A stretch of DNA of 6,734 bases from an uncultured Alphaproteobacteria bacterium (lineage in GTDB: Bacteria > Pseudomonadota > Alphaproteobacteria > Caulobacterales > Caulobacteraceae), in assembly GCA_903928755.1 (NCBI GenBank), contig CAIYSH010000160.1, forward strand, positions 1 to 6,734, written 5' to 3'. Shown here in pieces: positions 1 through 6,734 of this stretch (positions are counted from its first letter, which is position 1; the number at the start of each line of letters is the position of its first letter). Both the position numbers and the translations under genes were made by a program. Under the pieces are notes generated by a model. The model was not told where the DNA came from and made no database searches. It saw only the letters and a list, made by a program, of their open reading frames with translations.

Positions 1-1
1 C

Positions 2-73
2 GCCATGGAAGCATTCTGGATGCATGTTGGTGATCCACAGGCCAGGGAGGCGGCGGAAGCCAGACTCGCGTGA
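2..73 (+). CDS. Nucleotidyltransferase family protein (MurU/NTP-transferase-like), C-terminal fragment
   Basis: Only the last 23 codons lie in the window; the reading frame runs in from the left edge and stops at TGA (71-73). The residues FWMHVGDPQAREAAEARL resemble the C-terminus of alphaproteobacterial nucleotidyltransferases, in which an aromatic-rich 'W-hydrophobic-VGDP' strand is followed by an Ala/Glu-rich helix. In related genomes such a gene lies just before addB, often after genes for a phosphotransferase (AmgK-like) and TsaE. That family member would make UDP-MurNAc from MurNAc-1-phosphate and UTP in cytoplasmic cell-wall recycling. This identity comes from a short tail and remembered gene order, so the family is moderately likely and the exact substrate is unproven. 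The stop overlaps the addB start by four bases. Confidence 0.6.
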   Translation, partial: AMEAFWMHVGDPQAREAAEARLA

Positions 74-3000
74 GCAATCCCTTCACCGGCTCGGGCTGGT
101 ATTCCATTCCCTCCCATAGGCCCTTTGTCCTGGACCTGGCCCGCGGGCTTCATGACCTTCTGGCCCCGCAGGGACCTCAGGCCCTGTCCCGGACGCTCAT
201 CCTGACGCCGACCCGACGCGGGGCCCGCGCCCTGACCGACGCCTTTGTCAGCGTGGCCGATGGCCGCGCCATACTGCCACCGCAGATCCGCCCCCTTGGC
301 GATCTTGATGAGGGAGAGGCCCCCTTCGAGCCGGGCGACCTGGCTATTGATCTTCCGGCCTCCATCAGCAGTCTGCGCCGCCGGTTCGAGCTGGTGGGCC
401 TTGTCAAACGTCACGAGGGTGCCCTGGGCAGGGACCTGGACGCACCCACTGCCCTGGAATTCGCCGACGCCCTGGGGGGTTTTCTCGACAGTCTGCAGAT
501 CGAGGAGGTTTCGGCCACAGCGGGCCTGGCAGATCTTGTCACGGCGGACATGGCCGAGCACTGGCGGATATCCCGCGAGTTTCTGGAAATGGCCCTGGAC
601 TCCTGGCCCAGACGCCTGGCGGAACTCGGGCTCATGGACATCAGTGCCCGCCGGGTCGCCCTGCTGCGCGCCCTGGCGGAAAAGTGGGATCGCGATCCGC
701 CGCAGGGGGTGCTGGTCGCAGCCGGCTCGACGGGAACCGCCAAGGCCACGGCCGCCCTGCTCAGAGTGATTGCCAGGGCACCCCAGGGCGCCGTGATCCT
801 GCCGGGCCTGGACCACAACCTGTCCGACAAGGCCTGGATCGGGGTTGGCGAACAGCATCCGCAAGGGGCGATGAAGCGCCTTCTGACCGACTCCGGCCTC
901 ACCCGGAAGGACGTCCTCAACTGGCAGGGGTCGCCGGCGGAATTCGGGGCAGGTCATTGGCGTCGTCGGGTAATCAATGAGGCGCTTCGCCCGGCCGAAG
1001 AGACCGCAGACTGGCTCGCCGCCATTGCCGATATTCGCGATCAGAAAGAGGCCCGGGGTCTGGATCCCATAGCCAGGGGCCTGAGTGGGCTCTCGCTGAT
1101 TTCAGCACGGACGGAAGATGAAGCCGCCACAGTTGCGGCCCTCCTGTTGCGGGAGGCCCTGGAAACCCCTGGCCAGACCGCCGCCCTGGTGTCTCCCGAT
1201 CAGGTCCTGGCCCGGCGGGTCAGCGCCAAGCTGGCGAGGTGGGGTATTTCAGCAGACTCGTCTGCGGGCCTCAGCCTGGCCGGCTGCCCGGTCGGCGTGC
1301 TGGCTGATCTGGTGGTCCAGACCCTGACGGACCCGCTCAATCCAGTGACCCTCCTGGCCATACTGAAACATCCCATGGTCAGGCTGGGCCAGGATGCAGA
1401 GGCGATCGGGCCCGCCCGGGAGCATCTGGAAAGGTATGGTCTGAGAGGTGCCAGGTCGCCGGGCTGGGACAGACTGACGGCCAGACTGACCGCGAAGATG
1501 GCCAAGGACGCCCTGGACCCCACCCATGCCACGGAGCTGCTCGCCAGGCTCCGCACCGCCCTGCCGGAAGCAGGGCCTGAAGACCAGACGGCCGCAGACC
1601 TGGCGCGCAGGACGGCTGTGGCGCTGGAAGCCCTGGCCCGGGACACGGACGGATCATCAGCCCATCTCTGGTCCGGGCTGGGTGGAGAGGCCCTGTCGCG
1701 CCTGCTGGCAGGCCTGATGGAAGAGTCGAGCGCCCTGCCCGGTGTAACGCCCCGGAGCTTCACCGAACTGTTCCGCAAGCTGGTGTCGGGTGAAACCGTT
1801 CGGGCAGGCGGGGCCACCCATCCCCGCCTGCGCATACTGGGCGCCATTGAAGCCCGCCTGATCAGGGCTGACCGCCTGATCGTCGCCGGTCTTGAGGAAG
1901 GCGTCTGGCCACAGGGCGCACCCGTCGATCCCTTTCTGTCGCGGCCCATGCGCAAGACCCTTGGACTGCCACCGCCCGAACGTCGGATCGGCCTGGCCGC
2001 CCACGACTTTGCCCAGGCCGCCTGCGCGCCCGATGTGGTGCTTTTGCACACAGAGCGCAGGGAGGGCGCACCCTCCATAAAATCACGCTGGCTCTGGCGA
2101 CTGGAGACCCTGGCCAGGGGCGCAGGGCTGGAAATGGCCGGGCGGCCCGAGATCCTGACCTGGGCGCGGGATCTGGACACGCCGGGCGGTTATGCCCCAG
2201 CCACCCGGCCAGCCCCGGTTCCGCCGGTCAAGGATCGCCCCCGGCGCATGGCGGTCACCCGCATCGAGGCCCTGACCCGTGATCCCTATTCCGTCTGGGC
2301 CCGGGACATACTGAAACTCTATCCGCTGGAACGCCCCGACGAAGCCGTCGATGTCCGGGCCCGCGGCACGGCCATTCACAAGGCTTTCGAGGACTTTGTG
2401 CTCAGGTGCCCGGCAGACCTCCCCACAGACGCAGCTGCGATTTTTGAGGCCTGCTACATCCAGACCCTGGTGGATCAGGGCATGCCCGAGGAGGCCATGG
2501 TGCGCGAACATGCCCTGGCCCGGGAAATGGCGGGATGGGTTGTGGCCTTCGAAGAGAAGCGCAGGCGCGATGGCCGCGCCCTCCATGTAGAACTCTATGG
2601 CGAACTCCAACGGTCATGGTCTGGGGGAGACTTCATCCTGACGGCGAAATCCGACCGGATCGAGATTGGTCCCGACAATGACAGCCATGTCCTGGACTAC
2701 AAGACGGGGGCCCCGCCCAGCGAGAAGATGGTCAATGCCGGGTTCTCACCCCAACTCACCCTGACGGCGGCGATCCTGCAGGGTGGGGGATTTGCCGGCC
2801 TCGGAACCCCAAGACCCGTGGAGCTGCTCTATGTGAAGGTCACCGGCCGGAAGCCTGCCGGGGAAGAAGTCGCCCGAGGTGTGGACCCTGGTCCTGCGGC
2901 GGCGGCCGAGAAGGCCCTGAATGGCCTGGAGGAACTGATCGCCCGCTATGACAACCCCGCCCAGGGGTATCCCTCCAGAACAGCCCCGCAGTTCGTGAAG

Positions 3001-3075
3001 GGGTATCCCGGGGACTACGATCATCTGGCCCGGGTCTTTGAATGGTCTACCAGTGGCGAGGAGGTTGAAGAATGA
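70..3075 (+). CDS. addB: AddB, double-strand break repair helicase-nuclease subunit, alphaproteobacterial type
   Basis: This 1001-residue protein is the partner of AddA in the cytoplasmic complex that resects DNA double-strand breaks for recombination. Residues about 40-620 form a degenerate superfamily 1 helicase fold. The position of motif I (LILTPTRRGAR, 43-53) has no GxxxxGKT/S. The family signature EARLIRADRLIVAGLEEGVW (about 594-613) precedes DPFLSRP and the PERRIGLAAHDFAQA stretch. The C-terminal part (about 745-1001) is a RecB-family nuclease with GTAIHKAFE (His770), SDRIE (Asp862), DYKTG (Asp876, Lys878) and PQL (Gln895), so it looks catalytically intact. The last cysteine is Cys795, so the C-terminal Cys cluster that binds 4Fe-4S in Bacillus AddB is absent. 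The start is GTG at 70: the first in-frame ATG is about 160 codons later, the N-terminal sequence is family-like, and GTGA overlaps the upstream stop. The Shine-Dalgarno is weak (GGAAG, 55-59), which fits translational coupling. Confidence 0.95.
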   Translation: MSNPFTGSGWYSIPSHRPFVLDLARGLHDLLAPQGPQALSRTLILTPTRRGARALTDAFVSVADGRAILPPQIRPLGDLDEGEAPFEPGDLAIDLPASISSLRRRFELVGLVKRHEGALGRDLDAPTALEFADALGGFLDSLQIEEVSATAGLADLVTADMAEHWRISREFLEMALDSWPRRLAELGLMDISARRVALLRALAEKWDRDPPQGVLVAAGSTGTAKATAALLRVIARAPQGAVILPGLDHNLSDKAWIGVGEQHPQGAMKRLLTDSGLTRKDVLNWQGSPAEFGAGHWRRRVINEALRPAEETADWLAAIADIRDQKEARGLDPIARGLSGLSLISARTEDEAATVAALLLREALETPGQTAALVSPDQVLARRVSAKLARWGISADSSAGLSLAGCPVGVLADLVVQTLTDPLNPVTLLAILKHPMVRLGQDAEAIGPAREHLERYGLRGARSPGWDRLTARLTAKMAKDALDPTHATELLARLRTALPEAGPEDQTAADLARRTAVALEALARDTDGSSAHLWSGLGGEALSRLLAGLMEESSALPGVTPRSFTELFRKLVSGETVRAGGATHPRLRILGAIEARLIRADRLIVAGLEEGVWPQGAPVDPFLSRPMRKTLGLPPPERRIGLAAHDFAQAACAPDVVLLHTERREGAPSIKSRWLWRLETLARGAGLEMAGRPEILTWARDLDTPGGYAPATRPAPVPPVKDRPRRMAVTRIEALTRDPYSVWARDILKLYPLERPDEAVDVRARGTAIHKAFEDFVLRCPADLPTDAAAIFEACYIQTLVDQGMPEEAMVREHALAREMAGWVVAFEEKRRRDGRALHVELYGELQRSWSGGDFILTAKSDRIEIGPDNDSHVLDYKTGAPPSEKMVNAGFSPQLTLTAAILQGGGFAGLGTPRPVELLYVKVTGRKPAGEEVARGVDPGPAAAAEKALNGLEELIARYDNPAQGYPSRTAPQFVKGYPGDYDHLARVFEWSTSGEEVEE
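3058..3064 (+). promoter_or_regulatory. Ribosome binding site of addA
   Basis: GAGGAGG lies seven bases before the addA ATG at 3072, inside the last codons of addB. The strong match and good spacing fix the addA start. Because the site lies in the addB coding sequence next to an ATGA stop-start overlap, addA can be reached both by terminating ribosomes and by fresh initiation. Confidence 0.8.
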
Positions 3076-6000
3076 CCACCGCCCTGGACGCCGATCCCCA
3101 GCGCCGCGCCGCTGACCCGGGCATTTCCGCCTTCGTCACCGCCAATGCAGGATCTGGCAAGACCAAGACCCTGATCGACCGGGTTGCCCGCCTCCTGCTG
3201 GCCGGTGCCGAGCCTGAAACCATTCTCTGCGTGACCTATACCAAGGCGGCAGCTGCGGAAATGCAGGGGCGCCTCTACGATCTGCTCGGCAGGTGGTCAG
3301 TCTCGGAGAAAGAGCCCCTGTCCCTTGCGCTTGGCGAGCTGGAGGGTCGTGACCAGGCGACCTATGATGACGAAGGGCTGTCCAGGGCCCGGGCCCTGTT
3401 TGCCCGCGCCCTGGAAACCCCGGGCGGACTGAAGATCCAGACCATCCATGCCTTCTGCGAAAAGCTGCTCCGACGCTTTCCGATCGAGGCTGGTGTCTCC
3501 CCCGGATTCAGGGTGCTGGATGACAGCGCCGCGGCCGCAGTCGCCGCCGCAGCCCGCAAGGCGGTGGCAAGATTCGCCCATCGCGGCGAAGGGGCCGTTG
3601 CGGAGGCCTATGCCAGGTTCGCCGTCTCCCTCGACTTCCAGGCTTTTGAAGACATGTTCAGGGCCTTCGAGACCCAGAGGGGAGCCCTTGGCAGATATTT
3701 CGAAGCCATCGGCGGATGGCCAGGGGTAGAGGGCGATATCTGGGCACGATGCGGCTTTCCGGATGGACAGGCCGACCCGGGCGATGTGATCCGTCTGGGG
3801 CTGCAGGATCTGAATCTGCGGACCCTGCACGCGGTGGCAGATCTCCTGGCCAAGGGTTCGGACACGGACATCAGGTTTGCAGGACGGTTGCGGGCGATCA
3901 CCGACACGGGCCCGGATCAGTTCGAGCCCCTCAAGAAGATCTTCTTCACGGAGAATGGCGAAGGAACGGCTGCCAAATGGATGGACCGCCCCAGGGTCCT
4001 CAAACCTGAGCCGGACCTGGTCATGGCGCTCCGCCACGAGCAGGACCGTCTTGGCGCCATCCGCGAGCAGGTGCGCGCCATCGAGGTGGCGACAGACACC
4101 CGAAATGCCCTGGCCCTCGCCCAGGCCTATCTCACGGCCTACAGGCTGGAAAAATCCTATGCCGGCCAGCTGGATTTCGCTGACCTGATCGAGAAGGCCC
4201 GGGATCTGACCGCCAATGCCCCCCAGGCCGCCTGGGTGCTGTTCAAGCTGGATGGCGGGATCAATCACATACTGGTGGACGAGGCCCAGGATACGGCACC
4301 GGATCAATGGGAGATCATCCGGGCCCTGACCGAGGACTTCTTCTCCGGGGAAGGCCGGGCGCGGTCAAACGATCTGGCCCGCAACATGTTCGTGGTCGGC
4401 GACGAGAAGCAGTCCATCTACTCCTTCCAGGGTGCAGCGCCGGAAATCCTGGTCCAGGAATTCAATTTCCACCACCAAAGGGCCACCGGTGCCGGACAGG
4501 CCTTTGAGCGGGTCGACCTGCTGGCCTCGTGGCGCTCTGCCACCAGGATCCTGAACTTTGTCGACGCCGCCTTCGCCGCCCCCGACCTCGCGGCCGCCAT
4601 CCTGCCCCATCGGAACGAAGACGGAGTCGCCGAGCCGATCCGCCATGAGGCGGTCCGCCAGGACGAGGGCTGCGTTGATCTCTGGGACCTGGTGGTAGAG
4701 ACGCCGGGGCAAGAGCGGGAAGCCTGGACCGCACCCCTCGATCTGGACTCCGCCCAGTCGGCCAATCGCATACTGGCCGAGCGTATGGCCGAGGAAATCG
4801 TCGATCTGGTAGAGCGCGGCGACCAGGTGCTCGACAAGAAGACCGGCAGGTTACGTCCCGCCCATTATGGGGATGTCCTGATCCTGGTGCGACGCCGCAA
4901 GGCATTGTTCGAGGATATCCTGCGGGCGCTCAAGCACCGGGGTGCCCCGGTGGCGGGCGCGGACAGGCTGGCCCTTTCGGAACACATCCTGTTTGACGAC
5001 CTGCTGGCCCTGGCGCGGTTCGTACTCTTTCCGCAGGACGAGCTGACCCTGGCAGCCCTCCTGCGCAGCCCGTTCTGCGATGTCGACGATCAGAGCCTTT
5101 ACAACCTGGCCCATGGCCGCAGTTCAAAAACAGTGTCGCAAAATCTCTGGGACCGGTTGGTCCAGCGCGCCGATGAGGCGGCTGAGTGGCGCTCGGCCGT
5201 CGATTTCCTGCAGGCCGCCCGCCAGACCGCCGACCAGAGACCCTTTGAATTCTTTGCCCGCTGCCTGGCCCTGCGGGATGAAGCCGGCCGGACCCAGAGG
5301 GCCCGCCTGATCCTGCGTCTGGGGTCAGAAGCCGAAGACGCCCTTGAGGAATTCCTCGCCCAGGTGCTGGCCGCCGAGGGCCGGGGTCTGCTGGATCTGG
5401 AAAGCCTGGCCGCCGCCCTGATGAGCCTGGACATCACCGTCAAGCGCGAGATGCAGGACCAGCGGCAGGAGGTGCGGGTCATGACCGCCCATGGGGCCAA
5501 GGGACTTGAGGCCCCCATCGTTTTCCTGCCCGAAACAACCCTGGGTGCCACCGGCAAGGGGTCAGCCCTCCTGCAGACGCAGGACGGGGGCTTCCTCTGG
5601 TCGCGGTCCAAAAAGCAGGCCTGTGCGGCTTCCCTGGCAGCGCATGAATATCGCGAACGGAAAGAAGCCGAAGAAATCTATCGCCTTCTCTATGTCGGCC
5701 TGACCCGCGCCAGGGACCGCCTGGTCCTGTGCGGACGCATCGGGGCCACGACCAGGCCGGAAAACCTGAAAGGCTGGTGGAAGGCCCTGCGGGACGGCTT
5801 TGAGCATTCCGCCATTGTCCCGCTCGTCCGTCGGTGCCCTGGTAAGGGCTTCGAATTCAGCCGGTTTGGCCCGGACCCTGTGCAGGGGGAGCCCGCGGAA
5901 ATCCTGAAGACCTCAAGAACCGCCCAGCCGGTCTGGGCATCTGCCGCCCCGCCGCTGGAGAACTTTGCCCGCTATGCCTCGCCCTCAGACCTGGGGGAAG

Positions 6001-6569
6001 GCGCGACCAGGCCGGCGGTTTCACCCCTGTCCGGGACAGGGGGGCTGGGCCGCTTCCGGCGCGGGGACCTGATTCACAGGCTCCTGCAGATCCTGCCCGA
6101 TCTGCCGGCGCAAGCCCGCGCCGAAGCCGCACAGCGACTGCTGGACCGGGAACCGGATCTGAGTCCGCCCCAGAAGACTGAAATGATCGCCTCGGCCCTC
6201 GGTGTGCTGGAAGACAACCGTTTCGCCGAAGTCTTCGGGCCTGGCAGCCGACCGGAAGTTACCCTGGCCGGGACCGGGGCGCGACTGCCGGAGGGCCTGA
6301 ACATTTCCGGCCGGCTGGATCGCCTGTTGGTCCTGCCCGATCGGGTCCTTGTGGTCGACTTCAAGACAAACCGGTCGTCGCCAGACAACATTTCCGAGGC
6401 AGACCCGGCCTATCTGCGCCAGATGGCGCTCTATGTCGGGGTCCTGTCCGAGATTTTCCCGGGCCGGCAGGTCGAGGCCGCCCTGGTCTGGACTGACGGG
6501 CCCAAACTCATGCCCATTCCAGAAAATCTGATCGCCCGGGAACTGGCCCTGCTGGCCTCAGAAGGTTGA
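3072..6569 (+). CDS. addA: AddA, double-strand break repair helicase-nuclease subunit, alphaproteobacterial type
   Basis: This 1165-residue protein is the motor subunit of AddAB: an ATP-driven 3'-5' superfamily 1A helicase with a C-terminal nuclease, acting on broken DNA ends before RecA loading. All helicase motifs are visible: a Q-motif glutamine (Gln10), Walker A ANAGSGKT (24-31, Lys30), motif Ia TYTKAAAAEM (55-64), Walker B DEAQD (403-407), motif III GDEKQSIYSFQG (443-454), motif IV SWRS (486-489), motif V MTAHGAKGLE (804-813) and motif VI YVGLTRARDRL (874-884). The nuclease domain (about 990-1165) has His1002 in GDLIHRLLQ, Asp1083 in GRLDRL, Asp1096 and Lys1098 in DFKTN, and Gln1117/Tyr1121 in QMALY, so it appears active. 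The length is normal for the subtype. The start overlaps the addB stop (ATGA) and has its own strong ribosome binding site. No frameshift or truncation is seen. Confidence 0.97.
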   Translation: MTTALDADPQRRAADPGISAFVTANAGSGKTKTLIDRVARLLLAGAEPETILCVTYTKAAAAEMQGRLYDLLGRWSVSEKEPLSLALGELEGRDQATYDDEGLSRARALFARALETPGGLKIQTIHAFCEKLLRRFPIEAGVSPGFRVLDDSAAAAVAAAARKAVARFAHRGEGAVAEAYARFAVSLDFQAFEDMFRAFETQRGALGRYFEAIGGWPGVEGDIWARCGFPDGQADPGDVIRLGLQDLNLRTLHAVADLLAKGSDTDIRFAGRLRAITDTGPDQFEPLKKIFFTENGEGTAAKWMDRPRVLKPEPDLVMALRHEQDRLGAIREQVRAIEVATDTRNALALAQAYLTAYRLEKSYAGQLDFADLIEKARDLTANAPQAAWVLFKLDGGINHILVDEAQDTAPDQWEIIRALTEDFFSGEGRARSNDLARNMFVVGDEKQSIYSFQGAAPEILVQEFNFHHQRATGAGQAFERVDLLASWRSATRILNFVDAAFAAPDLAAAILPHRNEDGVAEPIRHEAVRQDEGCVDLWDLVVETPGQEREAWTAPLDLDSAQSANRILAERMAEEIVDLVERGDQVLDKKTGRLRPAHYGDVLILVRRRKALFEDILRALKHRGAPVAGADRLALSEHILFDDLLALARFVLFPQDELTLAALLRSPFCDVDDQSLYNLAHGRSSKTVSQNLWDRLVQRADEAAEWRSAVDFLQAARQTADQRPFEFFARCLALRDEAGRTQRARLILRLGSEAEDALEEFLAQVLAAEGRGLLDLESLAAALMSLDITVKREMQDQRQEVRVMTAHGAKGLEAPIVFLPETTLGATGKGSALLQTQDGGFLWSRSKKQACAASLAAHEYRERKEAEEIYRLLYVGLTRARDRLVLCGRIGATTRPENLKGWWKALRDGFEHSAIVPLVRRCPGKGFEFSRFGPDPVQGEPAEILKTSRTAQPVWASAAPPLENFARYASPSDLGEGATRPAVSPLSGTGGLGRFRRGDLIHRLLQILPDLPAQARAEAAQRLLDREPDLSPPQKTEMIASALGVLEDNRFAEVFGPGSRPEVTLAGTGARLPEGLNISGRLDRLLVLPDRVLVVDFKTNRSSPDNISEADPAYLRQMALYVGVLSEIFPGRQVEAALVWTDGPKLMPIPENLIARELALLASEG

Positions 6570-6596
6570 TACCATCGGCCAACTCGCCCATATGCT
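6566..6596 (+). promoter_or_regulatory. Possible weak sigma70-type promoter for trxA
   Basis: TTGATA (6566-6571), overlapping the addA stop codon, resembles a -35 box. TATGCT (6591-6596) could be a -10 box with a long 19-base spacer, or CATATG (6589-6594) with a 17-base spacer. Neither is a good consensus match, and no Caulobacter-type GCTANAWC -10 element lies at the right spacing. A separate promoter for trxA would make sense, since thioredoxin is needed in far greater amounts than AddAB, but the sequence evidence is weak. Confidence 0.25.
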
Positions 6597-6637
6597 GGTG
6601 CCACACGCGCCGCCGCATTTTGCGGGTCGGTGCCACA
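6597..6637 (+). repeat. 9-base direct repeat in the trxA leader
   Basis: GGTGCCACA occurs at 6597-6605 and again at 6629-6637, with starts 32 bases apart. The second copy ends on the first base of the trxA Shine-Dalgarno. The two copies flank a CG-rich segment with a short hairpin (6613-6625). The spacing is about three helical turns, so paired protein sites are conceivable, but a 9-base repeat in a short GC-rich gap may be chance. Confidence 0.4.
6613..6625 (+). other. Small perfect inverted repeat between addA and trxA
   Basis: CCGCA (6613-6617) and TGCGG (6621-6625) pair perfectly around a TTT loop. The stem is only five base pairs and no T-run follows, so it is not a convincing intrinsic terminator. 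It would form a small hairpin in the leader of a transcript reading into trxA. Confidence 0.3.
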
Positions 6638-6642
6638 AGGAG
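6637..6642 (+). promoter_or_regulatory. Ribosome binding site of trxA
   Basis: AAGGAG lies six bases before the ATG at 6649. The match to the anti-Shine-Dalgarno and the spacing are good, and the following residues match a thioredoxin N-terminus, so this site decides the start. Confidence 0.8.
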
Positions 6643-6648
6643 CGCTTC

Positions 6649-6734
6649 ATGAGCACGGTCGCGATCACCGACGAGTCCTTTGAAAAGGATGTCCTGCAGT
6701 CCAGCAAACCTGTCCTGGTCGATTTCTGGGCCGA
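6649..6734 (+). CDS. trxA: Thioredoxin, N-terminal fragment
   Basis: The window ends after 28 complete codons. The visible sequence begins MSTVAITDESFEKDVL and reaches KPVLVDFWA, the first helix and central beta-strand of the thioredoxin fold. Asp25 corresponds to the buried Asp26 of E. coli thioredoxin. The active-site CGPC is expected about three residues past the window edge, so it cannot be confirmed here. Thioredoxin 1 is a small cytoplasmic dithiol reductant for ribonucleotide reductase, methionine sulfoxide reductases and other targets, and is recycled by thioredoxin reductase. It starts 79 bases after addA with its own strong ribosome binding site. A thioredoxin-domain relative is possible, but the N-terminus fits canonical TrxA best. 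Confidence 0.9.
   Translation, partial: MSTVAITDESFEKDVLQSSKPVLVDFWA

Noticed and set aside
1200..2180. 326-codon open frame on the - strand
   Set aside because: It lies wholly inside addB, is rich in Arg, Ser, Pro and Ala as expected from the complement of GC-rich coding DNA, and shows no recognisable domain.
3297..4307. 336-codon open frame on the - strand
   Set aside because: It is antisense to the addA helicase region, whose motifs prove the + frame is the real one. Long antisense frames are common at this GC content, and no family motif is seen.
4527..4538. Tryptophan in AddA motif IV (SWRS instead of SFRS) as a defect
   Set aside because: E. coli RecB has NWRS at this position, so an aromatic swap is normal in the family.
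6613..6625. Hairpin as a rho-independent terminator of addA
   Set aside because: The stem is only five pairs and no T-run follows, so it does not meet the usual criteria.
6570..6648. LexA (GTTC-N7-GTTC) or CtrA (TTAA-N7-TTAA) operator
   Set aside because: Neither motif occurs in the gap, so there is no sequence support for direct SOS or CtrA control of trxA. The operon promoter for addBA lies outside the window.
1..6734. Mobile element, CRISPR array, prophage, tRNA or novel defence system
   Set aside because: Nearly all of the window is accounted for by four contiguous housekeeping genes. I saw no spaced repeats, terminal inverted repeats, transposase motifs or tRNA-like folds.

Overview
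This window holds ordinary chromosomal housekeeping DNA from a GC-rich alphaproteobacterium. The order is: the tail of a sugar-1-phosphate nucleotidyltransferase, then addB, addA and the start of trxA, all on the + strand. Both Add proteins match the alphaproteobacterial subtypes in length and motif layout. The thioredoxin N-terminus resembles that of Caulobacterales (Caulobacter, Phenylobacterium, Brevundimonas), but that placement rests on remembered resemblance, not on a search.

Layout. Positions 2-73 encode the last 23 residues of the upstream gene. Its TGA stop lies inside the GTGA that starts addB at 70. AddB (1001 aa) ends at 3075 in an ATGA overlap with addA (1165 aa, 3072-6569). A 79-base gap follows (6570-6648). 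It holds a possible weak promoter, a 9-base direct repeat, a tiny hairpin and a good Shine-Dalgarno. trxA then starts at 6649 and runs off the end of the window after 28 codons.

How the genes work together. AddA and AddB form the helicase-nuclease that resects double-strand breaks for RecA loading. It is the alphaproteobacterial counterpart of RecBCD. AddA carries all the superfamily 1 helicase motifs plus a C-terminal RecB-family nuclease. AddB carries a second RecB-family nuclease, but its helicase-like part has no Walker A motif and its C-terminal region has no cysteines for a 4Fe-4S cluster. The overlapping starts and stops indicate translational coupling, which suits two subunits of one complex. 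trxA encodes the general disulfide reductant and may have its own promoter.

I looked on both strands for a novel system, mobile element, CRISPR array, RNA gene or prophage fragment and found none. The long antisense reading frames are shadows of the GC-rich coding sequence. The most useful points are the missing ATP site and Fe-S cysteines in AddB, the unbroken chain of overlapping genes, and an odd codon context in which ATA is mostly found before CTG.
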